From the NCBI GenBank assembly GCA_958402445.1, contig CATXTO010000076.1, positions 1 through 5,409 of the forward strand: a DNA stretch of 5,409 nucleotides, written 5' to 3'. The notes beneath the pieces were generated by a model, which worked only from the letters and a program-made list of their open reading frames with translations, ran no database searches and was not told where the DNA came from. This document shows positions 1-5,276 of the stretch, piece after piece. How positions within the stretch are numbered: position 1 is the first letter of the stretch; each line of letters starts with the position of its first letter. Both the position numbers and the translations under genes were made by a program. This stretch comes from an uncultured Eubacteriales bacterium (GTDB lineage: Bacteria > Bacillota > Clostridia > Oscillospirales > Oscillospiraceae).

Positions 1-4
1 ACGA

Positions 5-54
5 TGTAGGGGCGTGCTTCGCACGCCCGCGGGCGACCGCAGGTCGCCCCTACA
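5..54. repeat. Repeat unit 1, perfect double hairpin
   Basis: Outer arm TGTAGGGGCG (5-14) pairs with CGCCCCTACA (45-54). Inside, the left hairpin pairs 11-17 with 22-28 or slightly longer, around TTC, and the right hairpin pairs 31-38 with 42-49 around GCA. The outer-arm pairing competes with the bases of both hairpins for the GGGGC/GCCCC runs, so the unit can fold either as two side-by-side hairpins or as one long imperfect stem. The sequence recurs exactly at 121-175. Confidence 0.9.
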
Positions 55-124
55 GATGAGGGTTCAGCGATTTCTATGGGGGTACGCATCGCCACTGGAT
101 CAAAGGCGGACTTTGCCACGACGA

Positions 125-174
125 TGTAGGGGCGTGCTTCGCACGCCCGCGGGCGACCGCAGGTCGCCCCTACA
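125..174. repeat. Repeat unit 2, identical to unit 1
   Basis: This copy is identical to unit 1 across 121-175 versus 1-55. The similarity continues less perfectly into the following spacer (176-203 resembles 56-82), so the duplicated segment is about 82 bp and not just the palindrome. Confidence 0.9.
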
Positions 175-195
175 GTTGTGGGGTTCGGCGGTTTC

Positions 196-246
196 TATGG
201 GGGCGCGCTTCGCACGCCCGTGGGTGACCGCAGGTCGCCCCTACAG
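196..246. repeat. Repeat unit 3, diverged left arm
   Basis: The left arm reads CTATGGGGGCGCGC instead of TGTAGGGGCGTGC, which breaks the outer-arm pairing near its end and puts a C-A mismatch in the left stem. The right stem reads GGGTGACC-GCA-GGTCGCCC, where the change is a T-G wobble, so that stem survives. Confidence 0.85.
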
Positions 247-266
247 TTTCGGGCTTTGGCAATCTC

Positions 267-317
267 TATGGGGGGCGCGCTTCGCACGCCCGTGGGCGAC
301 CGCAGGCCGCCCCTACA
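267..317. repeat. Repeat unit 4, adjacent to nanE leader
   Basis: This unit has the same diverged left arm as unit 3. Its right stem, GGGCGACC-GCA-GGCCGCCC, has an A-C mismatch, intermediate between the A-T pair of units 1 and 2 and the G-C pair of the downstream copies. It ends 29 nt before the nanE start, so any nanE transcript starting upstream of it carries this structure in its leader. Confidence 0.85.
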
Positions 318-330
318 TTCTGATATCGAA

Positions 331-340
331 GGAAGAGGGG
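331..340 (+). promoter_or_regulatory. Ribosome binding site of nanE
   Basis: The purine run GGAAGAGGGG lies 6 nt before the GTG at 347, with its GAGG core at 335-338. It supports the GTG start; no ATG in frame lies nearby, and the next in-frame ATG is well inside the conserved barrel. Confidence 0.7.
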
Positions 341-346
341 TAAAAC

Positions 347-1048
347 GTGAAACGATCCAGTACTGAGGACTTTTTGGAGCGGGTACGGGGCGGACTCATC
401 GTATCCTGCCAGGCCCTGCCGGACGAGCCCCTGCACGGCTCCGTTCTGATGAGCCGCATGGCCCTGGCCGCGTCCCTTGGCGGCGCGGCGGGCATCCGGG
501 CCAATTCCGTGGAGGATATCCAGGCGATTTCCAAAACCGTGGACCTGCCCATCATCGGCCTGATCAAGCGGGTGTATCCGGACGCCCCGCAGGTGTATAT
601 CACTCCCACCCTGGCCGAGGTGGCCGCCCTGGCCGCCTGCAACGTTGCGGTGATCGCCCTGGACGCCACCGCCCGGCGCCGGCCCGGTGGGGAGAATCTG
701 GACCGTCTGTTTGCCAGGGCCCGGGAAAAATACCCCAACCAGCTTTTTATGGCCGACTGTGCCACCCTATCGGAGGGCCTGCACGCCGCTTCTCTGGGCT
801 TCGACCTCATCGGCACCACCCTGGCCGGGTACACAGAGGACACCCGGGGCAGAGACCTGCCGGACTTTGCGCTGCTGGAGGACCTGGTGCGCGGATGCAA
901 AAGGCCCGTGGTGGCCGAGGGGGGCATCTGGACCCCGGCGGAGCTCCGGCGCGCCCTGGACCTGGGCGCCCATGCCGCCGTGGTGGGCTCCGCCATCACG
1001 CGGCCTCTGGAGATCACCCGGCGGTTTGTGGCCGCCCTGACGCCGTGA
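347..1048 (+). CDS. nanE: N-acetylmannosamine-6-phosphate 2-epimerase NanE
   Basis: This 233-aa cytoplasmic protein matches NanE, a TIM-barrel enzyme that converts ManNAc-6-phosphate to GlcNAc-6-phosphate in sialic acid and ManNAc catabolism. The N-terminal signature IVSCQALPDEPLHG (residues 18-31) is diagnostic. Residues expected from characterised NanE enzymes are present: R51 (GIRAN), catalytic K74 (GLIKR), D137 (MADC), E191 (VAEGG) and R219 (ITRP). Phosphate-binding glycine turns appear around 191-193 and 214-216. The length is normal for the family (about 220-235 aa). It starts at GTG with a purine-rich ribosome site 6 nt upstream. It is the first gene of a five-gene operon, and its stop overlaps the next start by 4 nt (GTGA), which points to translational coupling with the kinase. 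No damage is visible. Confidence 0.96.
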   Translation: MKRSSTEDFLERVRGGLIVSCQALPDEPLHGSVLMSRMALAASLGGAAGIRANSVEDIQAISKTVDLPIIGLIKRVYPDAPQVYITPTLAEVAALAACNVAVIALDATARRRPGGENLDRLFARAREKYPNQLFMADCATLSEGLHAASLGFDLIGTTLAGYTEDTRGRDLPDFALLEDLVRGCKRPVVAEGGIWTPAELRRALDLGAHAAVVGSAITRPLEITRRFVAALTP

Positions 1049-2001
1049 AGGCCCTGCGCATCGCCGCCGTGGATTTGGGCGGCACCCAAAGCAAGGCCTT
1101 TTTGCTGGAGGCAGACCGGGTTCTGGAGGCCCGTGAGGTCCCGTCCCGGGCCCGAGAGGGGGGTGCGGCGCTGCTGTCCCAGGGAAAAAAGCTCTTAGAG
1201 GGCCTGTGGCCCTTTGACGCCCTGGGCGTGGCCACCGCCGGACAGGTGGACCCCGTTCAGGGCGTGATCCGCTATGCCAACGACAATATTCCTGGCTACA
1301 CCGGAGCGCCGGTGCGTGCGTATTTTCAGGAGAAATTTCCCGTGCCCGTGGCGGTGGAGAACGACGTGTGCGCCGCGGCCCTGGGGGAGGGCCTCCGGGG
1401 CGCCGCCCGGGAGCAAAGCGATTACATGCTCCTGACCTACGGCACCGGCGTGGGCGGCGCGGTGGTGCTGGAGAACCGGCTGTACCGGGGCGCCGGCGCC
1501 TCCGCCGGGGTCATGCTGGGCGGCCTGATCACCCGTCCGGAGCGGACGGACCCGGAAGACCCCTTCGCGGGCTGCTACGAGCGGTCTGCCTCCGCCTCCG
1601 CGCTGGTCCGCCGGGGCCTGGCGCTGGACGCGAGTCTTAGCAGTGGCCGGGCCATTTTCGCCCGGCTGGAGGAGCCAGGGGTTCGGGCCCTGGTAGACGC
1701 CTGGCTGGACCAGGTGGCGGCGGGGCTGTGCACCTTAATCCACGCCTTCAACGTGCCCTGCCTGGTGCTGGGCGGCGGCGTCATGGAGCAGCCCTATGCG
1801 GTGGAGGGCGCCCGAAGGCGAGCGCTTGCCCGCCTTATCCCAGGCTTCCAAAGCCCCAGCATTCTGGGCGCCGCCCTGGGAAACCGGGCCGGCCTCTGGG
1901 GGGCCGCGCATCTGGCCCGGCAGGCCCTGGCCCGGCAATCTGAGCGGGAAAACGGGGGAAGCGGAATTTTCCAGGGCCCGATGGGGAAGAATTCTTTTTG
2001 A
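1045..2001 (+). CDS. nanK: ROK-family sugar kinase, probable N-acetylmannosamine kinase
   Basis: A 318-aa cytoplasmic kinase of the ROK family. Seen: the phosphate loop DLGGT (10-14), GVATAGQVDP (61-70), the catalytic-base motif END (105-107, D107), ATP-site glycines YGTGVGG (132-138) and LGGGV (242-246). Next to nanE it most likely makes ManNAc-6-phosphate from ManNAc, the substrate NanE uses. The GTG start overlaps the nanE stop by 4 nt; a longer reading frame back to 895 would lie inside nanE and lacks homology-like sequence. Odd points: the usual AGExGH segment reads AGVMLGG (154-160), losing the sugar-contacting Glu and the His, and the CxCGxxGCxE zinc motif is reduced to GCYE (176-179). 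Zinc-less NanK enzymes are known in Firmicutes (Staphylococcus aureus), so the protein may still be active. About 23 residues after 295 form a polar tail beyond the ROK fold. Another hexosamine or glucose substrate is possible. Confidence 0.78.
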   Translation: MKALRIAAVDLGGTQSKAFLLEADRVLEAREVPSRAREGGAALLSQGKKLLEGLWPFDALGVATAGQVDPVQGVIRYANDNIPGYTGAPVRAYFQEKFPVPVAVENDVCAAALGEGLRGAAREQSDYMLLTYGTGVGGAVVLENRLYRGAGASAGVMLGGLITRPERTDPEDPFAGCYERSASASALVRRGLALDASLSSGRAIFARLEEPGVRALVDAWLDQVAAGLCTLIHAFNVPCLVLGGGVMEQPYAVEGARRRALARLIPGFQSPSILGAALGNRAGLWGAAHLARQALARQSERENGGSGIFQGPMGKNSF

Positions 2002-2028
2002 GTACAACTGGACAAAACGGTTGGATGC

Positions 2029-2035
2029 AAGGAGG
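2029..2035 (+). promoter_or_regulatory. Strong Shine-Dalgarno of the binding-protein gene
   Basis: AAGGAGG, a near-perfect anti-16S match, lies 7 nt before the ATG at 2043. It fixes the start there and rules out the in-frame ATG at 1998, which sits inside the kinase stop region and would put extra residues ahead of the signal peptide. It is the strongest ribosome site in the operon, in line with binding proteins being made in excess over their permeases. Confidence 0.9.
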
Positions 2036-2042
2036 ATTTTGC

Positions 2043-3368
2043 ATGAAATGGAAAAAGGCATGGGCCCTACTGGCGTCGGCCTGCCTGGTCCTCACCCTGG
2101 GGGCCTGTTCCCGGAACGGGAACGGGCAGCCCGGCGGGGAGGGCGGCGTGACTATAACCTGGTGGGCCTTCCCGGTTTTCGGCCAGGAGGACCCCGGCGA
2201 CCCGGTGGGGACCTATGAGAAGAAGGCCGCAGCGGCTTTTCACGACAAATATCCGCACATCACGGTGCAGGTGGAGACCATCGACTTCACCAGCGGCCCC
2301 CAGCAGCTGGTCACCGCCATGGAGGGCGGCAGCGCCCCGGACGTGCTCCTGGACGCCCCGGGGCGGGTGATTGAATACGGCAAAGCGGGAAGGCTCGTAC
2401 CCTTGGACGACCTGTTCACCGAAGAATTTGCCCGGGATGTGGACAACCAGGCTCTGCTGGACGCCTGCAAGGGCGACGGCGCGGCCTATCTGTACCCCAT
2501 CAGCTCCGCCCCCTTTTATATGGCGATCAACCGGCAGATGTGGGAGCAGGCCGGGGCCCTGGAGCACGTGAACCTGGAAGGGGACCGGACCTGGACCACC
2601 GCGGACTTTGAACAGGCCCTGGCGAAGCTGGCTGCGGCGGGCTATACGCCGGGCACGGTGTACTGCAACGGCCAGGGCGGCGATCAGGGCACCCGGGCTT
2701 TGATCAGCAACCTCTACGGCGGCGCCGTCGCAGACCGGGACCGGACCCAATACACCTTTAACAGCGAGGCGTCGGTGCGGGCCCTGACCGCCGTGAAGCA
2801 GTGGATGGACCAGGGCTATCTGGGCAAGGGGGTGTCCAACACCGCGGCGGGGGACATTGAGCTTTTCTCCACCGGTGTGTCCGCCTTCACCTTCTGCTGG
2901 GGCACCTCCACGGCCCTGGCCCAGCAGCCCAATTTGGAGGCGGCGGGGGTAGAGCCCATCTCCCTGCCCTTCCCGGCGGAAGGCGGCACGCCCGCCCTGG
3001 AGTACCTGGTGAACGGCTTCTGCGTGTTCGACAACCAGGACCCCGCCCGGGCGGAGGCGGCCAAGCTTTTAATTCAATTCCTCTGCGACGACCCGGAGTG
3101 GGGACCCCGGAACGTGGTCCGCACCGGCGCGTTCCCGGTGCGCACCTCCTTTGGGGACCTGTACGCGGGCAGCCCCCTGGCCCAGGAGTACGCCGTGCTC
3201 GCCCAGTGGACCGGGTACTACGCCCCCTATTACAACACCATGGACGGCTTCGCGGTCATGCGCACGCAGTGGTGGAACATGCTGCAAAAGATCACTCTGG
3301 GAGACGAAACCCCAGAGGCGGCGGCAAACGCCGCGGTGGAGGCCTCCAACCGGGCCATGGCCGGCTAG
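2043..3368 (+). CDS. ABC transporter sugar-binding lipoprotein (family 1)
   Basis: A 441-aa lipid-anchored extracellular solute-binding protein of the MalE/UgpB-like family 1. The signal peptide (MKWKK, then a hydrophobic stretch 6-20) ends in the lipobox LGAC with C22 as the lipidated residue, followed by a flexible Gly-rich linker (23-35). Family-typical segments follow: strand VTITWWAF (36-43), KYPHITVQVE (69-78), GGSAPDVLLD (95-104), GRLVPLDDL (116-124), YMAINRQMWEQAG (159-171), TWTTADFEQAL (183-193) and NGFCVF (324-329). Many Trp and Tyr residues (such as W40, W41, W286, Y392, Y393, Y396, Y397) could stack on a sugar. It lies 41 nt after the kinase gene and 33 nt before the permeases. 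By context it probably delivers sialic acid, ManNAc or 2,7-anhydro-Neu5Ac, by analogy with the Streptococcus SatABC and Ruminococcus gnavus systems. The substrate cannot be read from sequence alone. Confidence 0.93.
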   Translation: MKWKKAWALLASACLVLTLGACSRNGNGQPGGEGGVTITWWAFPVFGQEDPGDPVGTYEKKAAAAFHDKYPHITVQVETIDFTSGPQQLVTAMEGGSAPDVLLDAPGRVIEYGKAGRLVPLDDLFTEEFARDVDNQALLDACKGDGAAYLYPISSAPFYMAINRQMWEQAGALEHVNLEGDRTWTTADFEQALAKLAAAGYTPGTVYCNGQGGDQGTRALISNLYGGAVADRDRTQYTFNSEASVRALTAVKQWMDQGYLGKGVSNTAAGDIELFSTGVSAFTFCWGTSTALAQQPNLEAAGVEPISLPFPAEGGTPALEYLVNGFCVFDNQDPARAEAAKLLIQFLCDDPEWGPRNVVRTGAFPVRTSFGDLYAGSPLAQEYAVLAQWTGYYAPYYNTMDGFAVMRTQWWNMLQKITLGDETPEAAANAAVEASNRAMAG

Positions 3369-3387
3369 GGCGCGAAAATTCGGGAAA

Positions 3388-3395
3388 AAGGGGGA
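3388..3395 (+). promoter_or_regulatory. Degenerate ribosome binding site of permease 1
   Basis: The purine run AAGGGGGA lies 6 nt before the ATG at 3402. It is a weaker match than the AAGGAGG ahead of the binding-protein gene, which may help lower permease synthesis relative to the binding protein. Confidence 0.6.
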
Positions 3396-3401
3396 CTGTG
3401 T

Positions 3402-4331
3402 ATGGGAAGCCCAAGCGCCGCGCCCCGCCTCGGGCGCGGACATGCGCTCCGGCGCCGGGAGACGCTGGCCGCGTATCTGTTTCTTCTGCCTGCCTTGGCG
3501 TTCTTTCTGCTGTTTGTCCTGGCGCCTATGGGCATGGGCATGGTCACCAGCTTCTTTCATTACACCATGAAAACGCCTGTGGGAGCGGACAGCTTCGTGG
3601 GGCTGGGCAATTATGCGGCCCTGTTCCGGGACCCCATGTTTCTCCGTTCCCTGGGGAACACCACTCTGCTGGTGGCGGTGGCGGTGCCCACGGTGTGCCT
3701 GTTCTCCCTTTGGGTGGCCTCCCTGCTCTATGAGCGCCGGGCCGGGCTGCGCTCGTTTTTCCGGGGCGTTTTTTACCTGCCCGTGGTCACGGGCAGCGTC
3801 ACCGTGGTGGTGGTGTGGAAGTGGATGTTCGACTACCACCGGGGGCTTTTTAACGCGGTGCTCACAGGCACCGGCCTGGCCTCGCGGAACATCGACTGGC
3901 TGGGCAATCCCCACATCGCCCTGTGGTGCATTCTGCTGATCCTGTTCACCACCTCCGTAGGCCAGCCCATCGTTCTGTACGTGGCGGCCCTGGGCAACGT
4001 GGACCAGTCCCAGGTGGAGGCGGCCCAGGTGGACGGGGCCAGCCGGTTTCAGACCTTCTGGCGCATTCAATGGCCCGCCATCCTGCCCACCACGCTGTAT
4101 GTGCTGGTCATCACCACCATCAATACCTTCCAGTGCTTCGCCCTGGTGCAGCTGCTCACCTCCGGCGGGCCCAACGGGGCCACCAGCACCGTCATGTATT
4201 ATTTGTACGACACCGCCTTCCGGGTCTACCGCTATGGCTATGCCAACGCCATGGGGGTGGTTCTGGCCCTGCTGATCGCGGCGGTGAGCTTCCTGCAGTT
4301 CCGGCTTCTGGGCAAGCGGGTCTCGTATTAG
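3402..4331 (+). CDS. ABC sugar transporter permease, MalF/UgpA type
   Basis: A 309-aa inner-membrane permease subunit of a CUT1-type carbohydrate importer. After a basic N-terminus (R9-R19), six membrane segments are visible at roughly 22-43, 86-109, 122-141, 171-194, 228-250 and 282-303. The cytoplasmic EAA loop that docks on the ATPase is at 206-225: E206-A-A, G212, I222 and P225, with W224 where Leu is common. Other family signs are YLFLLPALAFF (25-35), GLGNYAALF (67-75) and LTSGGPNGAT (252-261). The length is normal for the family. It should pair with the downstream MalG-type permease to form the channel fed by the upstream lipoprotein. The stop codon at 4329-4331 overlaps the next gene's ribosome site. 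The motif identification is firm; the transported sugar is inferred only from nanE and nanK. Confidence 0.94.
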   Translation: MGSPSAAPRLGRGHALRRRETLAAYLFLLPALAFFLLFVLAPMGMGMVTSFFHYTMKTPVGADSFVGLGNYAALFRDPMFLRSLGNTTLLVAVAVPTVCLFSLWVASLLYERRAGLRSFFRGVFYLPVVTGSVTVVVVWKWMFDYHRGLFNAVLTGTGLASRNIDWLGNPHIALWCILLILFTTSVGQPIVLYVAALGNVDQSQVEAAQVDGASRFQTFWRIQWPAILPTTLYVLVITTINTFQCFALVQLLTSGGPNGATSTVMYYLYDTAFRVYRYGYANAMGVVLALLIAAVSFLQFRLLGKRVSY

Positions 4332-4335
4332 GAGG
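4330..4335 (+). promoter_or_regulatory. Shine-Dalgarno that favours a TTG start for permease 2
   Basis: AGGAGG overlaps the stop codon of permease 1. The in-frame ATG at 4337 is only 1 nt away, too close for normal initiation. The in-frame TTG at 4343 lies 7 nt away, the ideal distance, so I place the start at TTG. The overlap with the preceding stop suggests coupled translation of the two permeases. Confidence 0.75.
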
Positions 4336-4342
4336 GATGGCC

Positions 4343-5161
4343 TTGAAAAAGAGAACAACGCCCTATTCCGTTCTGGCCCTGCTGCTGCTGGTGCTGATCG
4401 CCCTGGCTTTTGTCTTTCCCTTTTACCGCATCCTCACGGGAGCCTTCGGCCATCCGTCCAACGTGTGGAAGGCGGAACTATTCCCCTCCCGGCTGACCCT
4501 GGAGAATTTTACCCAGCTGTTCCAGCAGCCGGTGTGGCGCTGGCTGGGCAACAGCGTGATGATCTGCCTGATGTCCATGCTGCTGGTGTGCCTGACGGCC
4601 TCCCTGGCCGGCTACGCCCTGGCGAAAAAGCGCTTTTGGGGGCGGCGCGCCATTTTTACCCTACTCATCTGCGCCATGGCCCTGCCCAGGCAGGTGGTCC
4701 TGGTGCCCCTGGTGCAGATCATGCGGGCCATGGGGCTCTACGACACGCTCTGGGCCGTGATCCTGCCCACGGTGGGCTGGCCCTTCGGCGTGTTCCTCAT
4801 GAAGCAGTTCTCCGAGGCGGTGCCCTCGGAAATGCTGGAGGCCGCCCGCATCGACGGGGCCGGGGAGCTCCGGACCTTTGCCAGCGTGGTCTTTCCCCTG
4901 GTCAAGCCCGGGGTGGGGGCTCTGGCCATTTTCACCTTTATCAACACCTGGAACGACTATTTTCTGCAATTGGTCATGCTGTCCCAGCGGCAGAATCTGA
5001 CCATCGCCCTGGGCGTGGCCCGGCTCCAGGCCGCCGACGTGGTGCTCTACGGTCCCCTCATCGCCGGCGCGGCCCTGGCCGCAGTGCCGATCCTACTGCT
5101 GTTTGTGGCGTTCCAGCGGTATTTCACCCAGGGCATCACCCTGGGCGCGGTCAAGGGATGA
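4343..5161 (+). CDS. ABC sugar transporter permease, MalG/UgpE type
   Basis: A 272-aa inner-membrane permease, the second half of the sugar channel. From the TTG start the protein begins MKKRTTPYSV; starting at the ATG at 4337 would add only two residues (MA, then Leu). Six membrane segments lie at about 9-30, 68-93, 103-124, 136-153, 188-207 and 236-257. The EAA loop is at 166-185: E166-A-A, I170-D-G172, P185. Typical MalG features are FPFYRILTGAF (25-35), NSVMI (70-74), ALPRQVVLVPL (113-123), NTWNDYF (201-207) and the C-terminal QRYFTQGITLGAVKG. Length and motifs are those of an intact family member. It is the last gene of the operon, and the ATPase gene that often follows in other systems is not there; repeats begin 22 nt after its stop. 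Confidence 0.94.
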   Translation: MKKRTTPYSVLALLLLVLIALAFVFPFYRILTGAFGHPSNVWKAELFPSRLTLENFTQLFQQPVWRWLGNSVMICLMSMLLVCLTASLAGYALAKKRFWGRRAIFTLLICAMALPRQVVLVPLVQIMRAMGLYDTLWAVILPTVGWPFGVFLMKQFSEAVPSEMLEAARIDGAGELRTFASVVFPLVKPGVGALAIFTFINTWNDYFLQLVMLSQRQNLTIALGVARLQAADVVLYGPLIAGAALAAVPILLLFVAFQRYFTQGITLGAVKG

Positions 5162-5183
5162 GGCTGCCGCGCGGGAACAAACA

Positions 5184-5209
5184 GAGGCGGCCGCAGGCCG
5201 CCCCCACAG
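5184..5209. repeat. Half repeat unit just after the operon
   Basis: This matches only the right half of the repeat family: stem GGCGGCC-GCA-GGCCGCC (5186-5202) followed by CCCACAG in place of CCCTACAG. Its position 22 nt after the last stop means it could stabilise the mRNA 3' end. It lacks the T-run of an intrinsic terminator, so I do not call it one. Confidence 0.75.
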
Positions 5210-5231
5210 ACGGGCCGCCGGTGGATTTCCC

Positions 5232-5276
5232 GTAGGGGCGAGCTGCGCGCCCGCGGGCGGCCACAGGCCGCTACAG
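5232..5276. repeat. Full repeat unit downstream of the operon
   Basis: Starts GTAGGGGCG (5232-5240) and ends CTACAG (5271-5276). The left hairpin is weakened (GGGCG-AGCTGCG-CGCCC), while the right hairpin is GGGCGGCC-ACA-GGCCGCT (5255-5272). Compared with upstream units the stem carries G5260-C5268 where unit 1 has A36-T44, a paired change that keeps the stem. Confidence 0.8.

Larger units (their letters stand above)
1..317. repeat. Upstream array of four palindromic two-hairpin repeats
   Basis: The whole non-coding stretch before nanE is a repeat array. Four units of about 50 bp lie at 5-54, 125-174, 196-246 and 267-317. Each has a left hairpin (GGGCGTGC-TTC-GCACGCCC in unit 1), a right hairpin (GGGCGACC-GCA-GGTCGCCC) and outer arms TGTAGGGGCG / CGCCCCTACA that are reverse complements. 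The CTTC loops of units 2, 3 and 4 are 71 and 72 bp apart, while units 1 and 2 are 120 bp apart. Units 1 and 2 are identical over 55 bp (1-55 and 121-175). Units 3 and 4 have a diverged left arm (CTATGGGGG) and one C-A mismatch in the left stem. Short open frames cross the array, but the reading frame is not kept between units, so I treat it as non-coding. The layout resembles REP/MITE-like intergenic repeats; how it spreads is unknown. Confidence 0.9.

Noticed and set aside
1..317. Possible CRISPR array (regular repeats with spacers)
   Set aside because: The repeats are longer than CRISPR repeats, each is a double palindrome, the spacers resemble each other, and no cas genes are present.
256..326. 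Promoter candidates TTGGCA (256-261) and GATAT (322-326)
   Set aside because: Neither has a partner box at suitable spacing; TTGGCA has GCTTCG at the -10 position, and GATAT has ACCGCA near the -35 position.
14..343. Open frame across the upstream repeats giving repeated LRTPAGDRRSPLQ-like peptides, as if a repeat protein
   Set aside because: The peptide follows from the palindromic DNA repeat. The 71-72 bp spacing shifts the frame between units, so no single protein repeat is maintained, and no ribosome site precedes it.
313..1089. 258-codon minus-strand open frame opposite nanE
   Set aside because: It is antisense to an unambiguous NanE, rich in Arg/Ser/Ala as typical of GC-driven shadow frames, with no recognisable domain.
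3369..3401. Possible stem-loop CGAA-AA-TTCG between binding protein and permease genes, as in operons that process this junction
   Set aside because: A 4-bp stem with a 2-nt loop is too small to be believed.
3069..4358. Long (429-codon) minus-strand open frame
   Set aside because: It lies antisense to well-recognised binding-protein and permease genes. Long antisense frames are expected in GC-rich DNA, and the peptide is His/Gln/Gly-rich low-complexity sequence with no family features.
5186..5205. Intrinsic terminator after the last gene
   Set aside because: The hairpin is good, but it is followed by CCCACAGACG and not a T-run, and it matches the repeat family, so it is better explained as a repeat.
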